The translations under genes and the position numbers were made by a program. A stretch of DNA of 64,000 nt from Capitulum mitella. Lineage: Eukaryota > Arthropoda > Thecostraca > Pollicipedomorpha > Pollicipedidae. The notes beneath the pieces are model-generated. The model saw only the letters and a program-made list of their open reading frames with translations. It was not told the origin of the DNA and did not search any database. Location: contig CP099851.1 in assembly GCA_030062745.1 (NCBI GenBank), positions 7,752,393-7,816,392 of the forward strand, read 5' to 3'. Each line of letters opens with the position of its first letter. The first letter of the stretch is position 1. Positions 25,103 through 61,023 of this stretch are shown in pieces.

Positions 25103-26527
25103 GGGGCTGAATATTGAACGCCTCCCCCCCCCCCACCGATAGGCAAGGGGTATGGAGATAAAGAGAAAAATAGCCATGATAAAGCGAAATATAGAAAAAC
25201 AGAGAGAAAGAAAAGGGGAGGGGCACAAGGAGACGGAAACCTAAAACTAATGGTAAATTTAAACATTCAGGTAGGAAAAAAACAGTTCCTTGCGTTAAAA
25301 CCAAAGGAGTGCTTTCGTTTCGCTTCACTTCGTTTTGCGTTCTTTGTTCCATACTAAACTGGGAAGTGTTCGCCTTGTCGCGGGATGAACACTGTACCGT
25401 CCAGCGCCCGCGGCAATGGGTACATGGGCGTGATCCGCCTTAAAAAAGATCCCTCGGTCCGATGACATTTCCCAAGGTCACGGCATCGCTAAATGTCACC
25501 AGGGCAGTCCTCTAATTCACCGGGCCCGAGGAATCAGGATAGCCCTTGTATGTGCGTAAATGCCACCGGGAGAGCCTGACAACAAGCGGCACCCGCAAGG
25601 GTGCCGAAAAAATTAAGCCTCCTCCGTGTACATAGTGTGTGTGTGTGTGTGTGCGTGTGTGTAACTAACTGTATGATTACATGCATCTACAGCAAGAAAA
25701 GCCCATTAAAAAATTAAAAAATCTACATCTAGGAAAGGACTTGCGAGGCCTTCAGAATGGCGTCAGAACTCAGGGGCCGGACACGACCTCAGTAAAAGTT
25801 GTTGCAAAAGATCTTCAAAAGAAGCAAGTCTGATAGAGAAAGTTATCAACCACTTCTTCTCCGTCTGGCAAGTATGGCCGGACATTTCAGAAAATCGCCT
25901 GGGAGTCCACATAGGATTTGAGACCTTTTTCAGCCGCTGCCCTAAGCAAAATGTTAAAGTCCCTGAGTATTAGGCGAGGGGGACCAGACCCCCAACTCTC
26001 CGGCAATTGTCGGTCATGCCGGCGAGGATTAACATGATCACTTCCCAAGTCGTCGCCTCCTCGGGAAGCAGTTGTTCACCACAGTCAGAATCTCTTGGAG
26101 GTGGTCATGTTTAGGGCCAGCCCTCAGACCTGATTTCCAGTGAGAAAAGGGTGATTCCAAACCTAACTCGGAGCATCTGCATCATCTGCACCTTTTAGAT
26201 CGGTAAGGCACCTGCGTTGAATCGCACAAACATGTGGCAAACTGCATCACGAGCAATCAGGCTTTCGGTATTAGGGGAGCTTAGCGGAGCTAAGCATTCA
26301 AAGGGAATAAAGAGAGGGTAAAAAATATTGTTGGGTGATACTTCATTCTACACAATCCTTGACTGAGTCAAAAATGTAGTTCGAACTATGCCATATGTTG
26401 GGATGCCTACTATGTCTGACATTTTAGTCAGTACGCGGTTATTTTATTTGGGAGCTATTTGAAACTGTTTGTAATGAAAGCATTCACAGTTTTTAGATAC
26501 ACTTAAAATATTTTGGCGCAATCACAT
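25103..26527. other. Intergenic, nothing firmly recognised
   Basis: The reverse strand of 25730-26060 gives broken peptide text (for example EEATTWEVIMLILAGM) that could be a decayed transposon gene, followed by a TG microsatellite, but no diagnostic motif is present. Confidence 0.35.
25637..25664. repeat. (TG)n microsatellite
   Basis: About 13 TG dinucleotides with one CG interruption. Confidence 0.9.
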
Positions 26528-27240
26528 TTAACCCGCGTCCGAGTTTCTTAGTTTAATTTCTATAAAAAGTTCATACGTTATCATTGTACGCAACTGGCAG
26601 AGCTACAGCCGCGAAAGCCTGCTTAGTTTCAAAATACGCAGCTTTTTGAATTCCTTGGTACGATTCACAACTGTTCGAATCAGTTATACCATTGCCGTTC
26701 TGAGTCATTCACCGCAAATTTTGATGGCGGCGCATTTTCATTCATTATGACAGTTACTGATGACCTTACCTTAGGTCAAGGGTTGCAGGTCATTGTTACT
26801 TTACCAAATGGCGACCATCGGATCTGTGCATCACCTTACAGTCAAAATGCTATTTTAAAAAACCCGTCAATTTTCAAAAAAGACACAGTGTCTTGAAAAT
26901 GGACTTGATCTTAGGTCAATGGCTCGGAAATGTACCAAAAATCTGAGATGGCAGATTCGTGACACCTATCAAGATGTTTAATTCATGAAAGTTTTACTGT
27001 GATATTTTGTTCTCCAACAAATGCACACGGCGCTGAACTTTTCGGACATAGGTCCACTTCACCTGAGCTAGCTCAGAGGTATGACTCGACCTGGGGTCAG
27101 AACTTCGACACGAGATGTAAAAAGGATCACGCGAAACGTAAACGGAGTTTCGTAGCGTCACGTTTGTTTGTTCTGTTGCAGTCTTCGAAAAAACTCAGAG
27201 AGCAGTCAACCACTCTCCCCAGTCGTGGCTGGGCAAAAAA
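26528..27240 (+). mobile_element. TTAA-flanked element, family B, internally shortened copy
   Basis: Starts TTAACCCGCGTCCGAG and from about 26570 matches the copy at 30979-32193 in the same orientation: shared blocks include CAACTGGC(A/G)GAGCT, TTCAAAATACGCA, CTTAGGTCAATGG(C/A)CCGGAAA-like text and CTATCAAGAT. About 500 bases near the left end of the other copy are absent. The right terminus is degraded. No coding sequence. Confidence 0.65.
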
Positions 27241-29832
27241 AATGAAATAGAATGACATTTCAGACTCTGAAAACTATTTTAAAATAATTCTTTTCGAGTA
27301 ATACCCATATTTGACTTTCACAAACCCAAATAATGTAGAATGTCAAATGGGTCAGAAGAACATCTTTCATACGCAAGCTAGAGACCCTGTGGTAGCTAAA
27401 ATATGAATAATGCCAAAGGAGAGCTTCCACTTTGGTCGTTTTTTCATAAAAAAAGACTTGTTTCGAACTTTGGTAGCCAGGTTGTGACCTCCAGTCTTAG
27501 AAACCAATCTACAATATGCATTATACCTCAAAATTCTACACTCGCGGGGAATCAAAGCAATATCCCTCAATTTTTCCTTCTGTACTATTCGGACGTGACT
27601 TATTTACAGATGTTGCGTGACGTCATCAGGGGGCGCAGGCCAAAGGAAACATGCGTCCATTAGCCTGCCCTAGCCATCGTTACGTCATATTGATGAATGA
27701 CTGCAGGATATGGTTTTGACTAATCCCATTTTCCGAAACCCCTTAAGGTTGAAAAAATAGTATTGAAAACGATGGCACTTGTGTAGAGTTTTGAAACATA
27801 ATGTACGTTACAGATTGGCCCCTAAGACAACTAAATAGTAGATTTATAACTTGGCTTTATTAGATCGACGCCCTTGTTATGGTACAACATTCCCTTCAAG
27901 AGTACATAAAATTAGGGTATATCTGATATGGACCTTTGCGAATGCTCTCATCTTCCTTCGAAAAGCTTCAGTTTCTTCTGATTCCGCAACAGGATGAGAC
28001 CTAATAGACGATGCGTCCTCCGAACAAGTGTATTCTTGCAAACTGTGGGAATAGTGGTCATTCTTTTCCTCTTTATGCCCCGTCTTCTCCGTACCCTGTC
28101 CTTGAAAGCTGATGACTCCTACGTTTTACGCTTCCGATCAATTCAGCCCAATATTTTAATCACTGCACAGGTACGTCTGACGTCTTCCGGAGCGTTAGTC
28201 AACGGGAAACGGAAAGCAGGAAATGCAGGATTCCCTGCTGCACCACTCATGCGATACGTTAGCCCGTGAGAAGCGTCAAAGCCAGGGGATGCTTCACGCA
28301 GCCTTTTACGTGGAACAGCCCTCCAGGTGTTATTGGGTCTTACCTCCGTTATCCACGCACCGGTGTCCACTCAGAGAATGATAATGTCAAGACGGCCCTG
28401 TGAGATCATTGTTTTAAGGTTAGCAAAACTAATGCCGTCGCCTTTCATTCGTGATGGCCAAAAGAGTCATTGAAACGTTTCAGACACGTCAATCGCCTCC
28501 TAAACTGTTCCAAAGGCGGACGTTTCGCGGACTGCAGCGCCTTATCACATCGTCTGTTCGATGGTACGCCGCTGGAACCGGAGGTACAGTGGCCAAAGTT
28601 TTCCTTTTCATACACAACACCACTTCGTGTTATGCATTACGGTAACTAGTTTAATAGTCTTTGGAGTATGCATTAGGCACTTAAGACATCTTGCCGGCGT
28701 ATGGCCTTTCCACTTGAAAGGCTTGGTTCCTGCATAATGCACAGGTGGTGAAATTAATTTCTGTCGGAGGTTTGCGAAACGAGTAGATTTTGAAGATCAT
28801 GCGAACACAGCGGAAGTACGCCATTTCTGAACATTTCAGAACTCAAGCATACATGGTTTGCCTTAGCAAGAAGAGAATGGTGAAGTAAACGGTGCATGTT
28901 ATGCTTCCTGACGCATTTCTGCGTGATGGGCATTGACGTGCGCAAACTTACCATTTCGCTGAGGTATCGGTGGTGGTGGTCAAACGTAGTGATGTTACAA
29001 TTGAGTTCCGGACTTTTTTTAAGTAGGATGTCAAGGTGGTATCAAAATCGCCAGCGTTGGAAATCAAACATGAACAATAACAAGTCAGGGAATGGAGAAG
29101 GAAGAAGCGGCTAAAAGCGGCTGATGTTCATAGAAGCGTGTCACTTTGGAAATAGTTTTACCTGCATTGTCTTCACATTCCCAGAAACACACTTCAAAAA
29201 ACAATTTACAGCTTCTTTAGAAACTAACCTCATTTCCCTAATAAATCTCCACTCACTGTCTGAACATGGTTGTCTCTTCTGAGTTAGTTTTTCAGGTGAA
29301 TTTCTGGAAATGTTGTCACCTTTATGATCCTATATAGCAATGCCCGCAAAACTGAATGACCGGTGATATTGTATATATCACCAGAGATAAATGGATTAAA
29401 GACCAACGGACCAGGTGTCTGGTATAATATAACGATTCGTATACTGGCCGGAAGCTGCCATCAAAACTTATTCATTTTTCACTCCACAGAACCTGTGCCC
29501 GTGAGGCTATCTTCGGGCCTCCTCTCAGCGGAATTTCTTTTATGACTGCCCTCTCTTGTGCGACTGGTAGCCATCCAGAACCCTCCACAAACACAAACAA
29601 AACGCCCACAAACCGTCCTCCAGAGGGGCTAGAACTGTGCTCAAGCATGTCGGGACAGGCGCGCTTGTGTTGTCTGACAGATAAGATGGTAGGCTTCCAG
29701 AGGAAAGGCCACTAACCGAGTGCGATCACGAACGTCTGCGGCCGTGTCAGACGGTTATGCGATTTTTTGACATAGTACAAAGGTTGCGGCTCGGACCACA
29801 TTTCCGTCCTTATATGACGGCATTCGGTCTTC
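27241..29832. other. Intergenic, nothing recognised
   Basis: Short frames only. No repeat family could be assigned. Confidence 0.5.
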
Positions 29833-29935
29833 ACGATTTTCCGTCTTCCCCTCACGATTCCCCGTCTTCGCCTCACGTCCTCATCTCACGATCTCCCGCC
29901 TTCACCTTACGGTCTCCCGTCTTCAGCTCGGGCGT
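29833..29935. repeat. 21-bp minisatellite, about five units
   Basis: Units like CACGATTCCCCGTCTTCGCC(T) repeat every 21 bases, one unit shortened. Confidence 0.85.
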
Positions 29936-30978
29936 CGGCGGCCCGTCGAACCTGGCCGAGACAGCAGACAACAAACAAGCCGTCTGTCAGAGCGAGGTCC
30001 GGGCAGAGCTGTCGTTGGGCTCCGGCGCTGCCAGCGGCCGGGGCCGGGTGACCGGCAGCTGGCACTGATCCGTGTTTGGCTTGGTGCGATCTCTGACCGG
30101 CTGCAGCCCCCTCCGTCCCGCCTCTGAGTGCTTCACCACCTGATGAGAAGGTGATGAGGTCAGCAGTTGGCCGGACCAAGTTTTGGCGATGCCTGGCCGG
30201 TGACGTGATCGCCTGGTTTAGCCGATAGGATGCGGCAACCAGCTGCAGGTTCATGGGGCTACGACTGGCATCTTTTCAGTCTAGACATTATAGCACATCT
30301 CTGGCCACGTATTCATATTTGTGCCGGTCGTGGAACCCATTGCGATATATTTTGTGGTATCCTGTGCCGCTTCAACAAATTGAATTTAGTGCGCGTAAGT
30401 TTAGATGCATTTTTGAAAGCAAACGAAAATAAATATTAGTCGCTATTTGAATAGAATGTTTCTGGTTTAACACGCTTTTTGAGCTCCGATAGTCAGGTTG
30501 TGAGTCCCAAGCCCAGAAATCATTTTGTGAAACATATTATGTCCCCAAAATTTGTATTTGCAAAGTTTCAGGGCGATCTCCGGCGAAGTTGGCCTTTGCT
30601 GTGACTGAAGTCGTGGGCCGAGTGAGTCTTACTTCAACAAGCAGAAAATGATGGAACTGAACTCGGGCTCGACTGTAACATAACGTTTTTGACACTATAA
30701 TAAGTTCATAATCACTGGGCATCGCAATGCAAAGTTTTTACCAGAAGACAGTTAAACGCTTTACTAGTTTTGCATTTGAGTTGTCAGTGCGTTAGCTTGT
30801 AAGCTTTACTGTACATTTAAAACATGTCGGAAGTGATGCTTCCGCTCTTGGACGTATTTTCTGCGGTGATTTTGAAACGTTCAAATAGCAGGCAGCAACA
30901 TCCTGGCTGCAGGTGGCGTTTAAACTTGCAGTTCCTGGGGTGCGAGATGATAAAAAAGATGAACGAAATCCGTTCATA

Positions 30979-32193
30979 TTAACCCGCGCGCGACCGTCCG
31001 GTCGGTTACGATCATGCCCGACTGGGGAGGCAGTTGGCCGCCCACCTCTAACTCACGAACGGTTGGTCGCACGATACAAATAAGCATACCGTTGGAAAGC
31101 TTGTGACGAGTAGAGCTCGAAACTGGTCTCATTTTTAGTTTTAGATAATATGTAAGGCAATTTACCTCCTATATATGTTTTCTCATAGCCGACAGCATGA
31201 GACCGAGAAACGGCCTGAATCTCAAGGGTTGTGACTAATAACGCTTAGGTAAAGACACCAGCGCACAAGTAAAGGTCCGCAGATGCCGATACACATGTAA
31301 TTTCTCGGATTTGTTCAATATATATGCCGAAACGTTGAGTTAAGGACACGGCAATTTTCGCACCGGCTGTCGGCGTGCGCCGCAGCCGTTCGCAGTAAGA
31401 AATTAACGGCAACTAATATTAGCGTTCCTTTATTTTTGCGAAAAACCCTATCCATGTAAATTTGATTGGTCTTATTCGTTCTTGTGATGGTTTTTCACGC
31501 TTAAATTTTAGGAAAATTGATTAGTTACCAATCTACACAACTGGCGGAGCTTTATTCCCGAGAGCTTGTTTATTTCCAAAATACGCAATTTTTTAAAAGT
31601 CTTTGAGGTTCCTGATATTACTTACGTCTGTGCAAGCCAGTTCGGCCATTTTCTACTCATTCTGAGTGATTCATCGCCGATTTTGACGGTGGTACATTTG
31701 GGCTCACTACAGTTATTCGTGACCTGACCTCGGGTCAATGGCTGGAAGTCTTTGATACTTTGCCCAATGACGGTAACTAGATGTCTGCTTCACTACAAAC
31801 TAAAAATGTTATGAAATATTCCGTCAATTTAAAAAAAAAACGACATGTGTTAAAAATAGGCATGACCTTAGGTCAATGACCCGGAAAATTCCGAAAAATC
31901 TGAGATATCGGATTTGTTGCATCTATCAAGATAACTAATCCCTGATAATATTATTGTGATATCTTGTTATGCGGAAAAGTTACGGGGCGCTAAACTTTTT
32001 TGGACATAGGTCTGTTCAACCTGACCTAGGCCAGGCATCTGATCTGACCTGAGGTCAAAACTATGACACAAGGTACAAGAATGATGAAGCAAAAGGTACA
32101 CAAAGTTTCGTAACTCTGTGTTTGTTCGTTCTCTCGCAATCCCAGAAAAACCTCAGCGAGGGTCAACTGCCCCCGCAGTACAGGACGGGTTAA
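30979..32193 (+). mobile_element. TTAA-flanked piggyBac-like element, family B, full length
   Basis: TTAA at 30979-30982 and 32190-32193; the ends TTAACCCGCGCGCG and (inverted) TTAACCCGTCCTG share TTAACCCG. The 1.2-kb length, TTAA duplication and CCC start parallel family A, though the internal sequence differs. It contains TGACCTGAGGTCA and further TGACCT half-sites. No transposase frame was seen, so non-autonomous. Confidence 0.65.
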
Positions 32194-33594
32194 AATATAA
32201 TGCATCAGGTGGAAATAAATGTCACACACAACATTCAAAAATATGCCTTAAAATTTGAAATACAAAGAAAGGCGGTTAGTCACGTGCCTCATAAAGCGTC
32301 TTACCGGCTTTTCTACCAGTGTTTCATTCACAGCTATTGCGTGACGACATAAACTAGCGTTGGCTCAAAAATCGTTAAAGGAACGCTGTCAATGCGTAAC
32401 CATGAATGGTAACAATAGAAACGGTTGTTCATCAAATACATTTAATTTTTCATACGTTTTTAATGCAAAAACGTTTTTCGTAGTTTATTGATTTCCCGGG
32501 AAAATGATTGCCGAAAAAAGAAAAAAGGAACAGTTTTGGGACGAATTAAATCATTCGTGCGAAAAATGCATAAAGGTGGAACATTTCTTTTAAATCTTGC
32601 CACAGTCTTGGCTTATTCCCCACACCACTTTCCCGTCTTATCACTTTCATTTGTATTGCATGTGGGTAATGACGAAGTCAGGGTCGGCGATAAATCATTC
32701 TATGAAATAGCCAGTGAAGTCTTCAAACGGCTCTCGTAGCGTCGTTTCCCTTTTGATGCTTGGTCGTCTTTTCTAAGTCCAGCGTTTCAAAGAATTTTAC
32801 ATGTGCAGCTCAACAAAGTCGTATTCGACAACACGTCCGGTGCTCCCTTGTATAACAAGGAGAAAACCATTGCGTGTAGGGTAATCCATAACACTATTTG
32901 TTTCCTAATTATAACGTGAAAGGCAAAGCTGAAACTGTAGTGATGCGCCTGACTCACGCCTGTTTTTCGAGTCCACGCAAAATCAGAATGCATTTCCATG
33001 TATGACGTAATATGCACAACAAAAATAGAACCAGGTTTCCGCAGTTACAACATTTTTCACAAATAACGGCTAATGGTCAATGGAGGAATGTGTCTGGTAC
33101 TCACAAACCACTTCCTTTCAGGCCAGCTAAACAGCTGCGCCGGTGTGCAAAAGTGCTGAAGAGGAATATCGTCGCAGCTGGTGTTCGTTTCGCTTTGCAA
33201 GCCGTTCTTACTAGGCGGTTTTATGGCGTCCGAGCCAGTGACGCCTGCGGTGATACCGGAGTCTGCAGGCTGACTCTATGTTTAGGAGTTCTGGTCGAAA
33301 TCGATCGGCGATTATCGACCCAGAGTCGTCGGCGCCGGGCCAGCAGCTGTGCGACGCACGCCACTCACGGCGCTGTTTGTGACGGCAATTACTGTCACAG
33401 AGCTGGAGCCGTCGACATCAGCCGAGCGTTGCCAGCAACTGTCAGTCGCCGAGAGAAATGCTGCAGGGCCAACGGCTGCCCGGTCTTCACCAAACCTCCA
33501 CAGCAGAGGATGGCCTATGGTCGGCCCATCGTGTCAGTCTGTTCCAGTAATCCGCCGTCTAACGCCAGTCCACAGGCCATCACAGACGAGACAA
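32194..33594. other. Intergenic between the family B element and the gene side
   Basis: A 215-codon plus-strand frame (33012-33659) runs into the GC-rich side; its sequence resembles no known protein and I do not call it a gene. Confidence 0.45.
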
Positions 33595-33613
33595 ACACCT
33601 TCCTTTTCCACCG

Positions 33614-33619
33614 TTTATT
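33614..33619 (-). terminator. Candidate poly(A) signal AATAAA for RBM24
   Basis: AATAAA on the minus strand with a GU-rich downstream element about 12-30 nt beyond it. It lies at the boundary between the CpG-rich gene side and the AT-leaning intergenic side. Confidence 0.35.
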
Positions 33620-33719
33620 GACGCCTATTAATTTACTACATTTTATACACAGATCATGAACCTGTCTGCCTGACTACAGTAAACCATGGCCTCATGTTGC
33701 GATCACTAGCGCGGTCTGA

Positions 33720-34260
33720 CGGTAGTCGATGAGCCCGCCGAGGTTCGCGGACTCGCCGGCCCACCAGACTACCAGGGGCCCCAGCAAGCCCTCCTGCCGG
33801 CGTGCGCAGGACTGCGTCCGGGGCGGACACATTGTACTGAGCCCGGCCGGCCGTCTGTCGCTGAAGGTCAGGGGTCGAGAGGCGACAGGCCGGCGCCGTG
33901 GCCGCCGGGCCGGAGAGAGCACCTCCCTCCCCCGCTCTCCCTCCGCCCCGACAGCTGCGCGCCAATTTCGCGTTGAGCAACAGAGCACAGGTGTGGCGCG
34001 CCGACGGCCGCGGCGCTGCAGCGCCACGGGAGCCGGCGAATCTGTCCCTGTCGACCGCGCCGCCCGCCAGGCCGCGATCTGCCGCCCGCGGGCGGGGGAG
34101 CGGCGCCGCCGTCCGGGCGGCGGCCCACCCGCAACTCTCGGGCCGCAGCGCGAGAGATTCCGCGTCCGCGGGCTTATCAAGGCACATCGCAGCTCTCGGA
34201 CGGCCGCGGCGTGACGCGAGTGCCGTCTGCTCCGAACAGCAGGACGCCGTGCCGCGGGGG
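33720..34260. other. CpG-rich island
   Basis: About 540 bases of very high G+C with frequent CG, GCCGGC and GGCGCC words, ending near a run of 13 G. Long open frames on both strands follow from the shortage of stop codons in such sequence. Confidence 0.7.
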
Positions 34261-34628
34261 GGGGGGGGCGCCGCTTCGCCGATCGGTCGGACGGACCCCA
34301 GTCGAAGTGATACGGAGCGCAAATATTGTTGAGCCGGCGTGACGCGGTCGATGCAGGCACTGATTCAAGGCGGCCAGTTTCGGCCGGCGCCGCTCTATTA
34401 TTCATACCGGCCGGCGCGTAATTGCAGTTTGGAGAGTTGACCGGGCGAGCAATGCCCGCCGCCGGCGAATCAATGCCGTCGCGCCGAAAACATATTCAAA
34501 ACAGCCCGACTGGAAATGAGAGTCGTGTTTTGACGCCGCCGCCGGCGCCCGAGCGAACGGGCGGCCCCGTGCAGGCCGCGTCAGGCACTCGGTGGCCGAA
34601 AGGCCCCCGGAGGCACTTGTAAGGCACG

Positions 34629-34719
34629 GCGCTGTTCAAAGGCACTGTTGAGAGCAGTGGTTCGGCGCACCTACCAGCCTAGCGCTGTTCAAAGGCACTG
34701 TTGAGAGCAGTGGTTCGGC
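34629..34719. repeat. Perfect 38-bp direct duplication
   Basis: 34629-34666 and 34682-34719 are identical over 38 bases (GCGCTGTTCAAAGGCACTGT...GTTCGGC), offset by 53. They lie in the presumed RBM24 3' UTR. Confidence 0.95.
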
Positions 34720-34950
34720 CTCATTAGCCAGCCAAACGCGTCAGCCGCGCGCCGAAGAGCGCGCGCTCGGCCCGGCTCGGCCCGCGTGACTAGAGCAACT
34801 GGCGGCGTGGGTCGCCTACGGCGACCGCTCGTGGCTCCCCCCTATCTAGCCTAGATTTACGTGGTTACAAGGAATCGCGCTCGCCTAGGTGTATGTGTGT
34901 ATGTACATTGCTTGCTGCCTGTCCCAGCCATTCGCTCTCCCGCTCTCGCC

Positions 34951-34980
34951 CCGGTCGCTCTCTCGCTCTCGCTCTCGCGT
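34951..34980. repeat. Short CTCTCG run
   Basis: A hexanucleotide-like run of GCTCTC/CTCTCG in the presumed 3' UTR. Confidence 0.7.
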
Positions 34981-35242
34981 ACTCGGCACGGCGCCGGCGC
35001 ATCTTACACCTAAATAGCCTAATCTAACAGTACACATGAACTGTAACGTTAAACGGTGGCGCAGGCAAGTCGTCGGTGGTGACGGCTGCTCCGCCGCGTC
35101 TGCGCATGCGCTGCAACCCGCATGGCCACGGCCTGGCACGTAACGCACGTGTATATGTGTGCATATCAACATTATGAACAAGGCCTGCCGGGGAGCTGTA
35201 ATGTCCGTCACAGCGACCTTCCGTTGTCACTGGGGTCGGCGG

Positions 35243-35284
35243 TGACCTTGACCTCGCAGGTCACGTAGGGTGGGGTCAAGGTCC
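35243..35284. promoter_or_regulatory. Cluster of five AGGTCA-type half-sites
   Basis: TGACCT at 35243 and 35249 (direct repeat without spacer), AGGTCA at 35258, and GGGTCAAGGTCC at 35273. TGACCTTGA is the reverse of TCAAGGTCA, the FTZ-F1/SF-1/ERR-type monomer site. It is in the presumed 3' UTR or downstream DNA. Binding is inferred from motif only. Confidence 0.35.
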
Positions 35285-35780
35285 CCTCCACAACATCACA
35301 GTTAAAAAATACAGATAGCAATGTAGAAAAGAACTCTTAAAAAGTATAGTAGAATATTCGCGAGTCGGTATATGAAGTGAAGTTGCAGGCTTTAGAAAGG
35401 GACTCTAAATGGAGTCTTGGAATAAATTATCCTAGTTTTACCGCCTATCTGCTGGGTATTACGCATATTTGACCACGGCTGCGGTCTCTGTCAACAATTA
35501 ACATCACTGATAACGCCTACACCACCAACAATAGAGGACTATGGAAATTTCGGAGCTCATGTAACAAAACTGTCTGAGGACGTCTCAGGGGGCGTCATGC
35601 CTACGGGAGATGAATTTTACACTGTTGGCCGGCTCGCGGTGGAGCCGGCGGCGGCCCAGCCGTCGCCATGGTAACGGCGGGTTCCGCCTGGGACGACAGG
35701 TCAGGTCAGGGGTCGGCCGGCGCCAGCGGGCCGGCGGCGGCGGCGGCCGGCGACCCCAGCGCCTCTAGCGGCGGCCGGCA

Positions 35781-61023
<25,243 letters not shown>

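Larger units (their letters stand above)
33595..35780 (-). other. Presumed RBM24 3' untranslated region
   Basis: The stretch below the stop codon holds no exon-like coding sequence. A minus-strand AATAAA at 33614-33619 is followed within about 25 nt by a GU-rich stretch (GGTGTTTGTCTCGTCTGTG), the usual layout of a cleavage/polyadenylation site. This would make a 3' UTR of about 2.2 kb, ordinary for this family. The region includes two CpG-rich stretches, a 38-bp perfect duplication and a cluster of AGGTCA half-sites. The extent is inferred from sequence signals only. Confidence 0.35.

Noticed and set aside
24781-25266. Repeated VSHAGRAVC-type frame on the minus strand
   Set aside because: A by-product of the 27-bp minisatellite.
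25730-26230. Reverse-strand peptide fragments that could be a LINE gene
   Set aside because: No endonuclease or polymerase motif can be identified; the reading is interrupted and unspecific.
28402-28425. TGAGATCATTGT matches the first 12 bases of arthropod bantam miRNA
   Set aside because: The following bases (TTTAAGG) do not match the mature miRNA and the flanks do not form the required hairpin with a bantam-like star arm.
33654-34405. Overlapping frames of 144-237 codons on both strands
   Set aside because: They arise from stop-codon scarcity in a CpG-rich island; they are Arg/Ala/Pro-rich with no domain.
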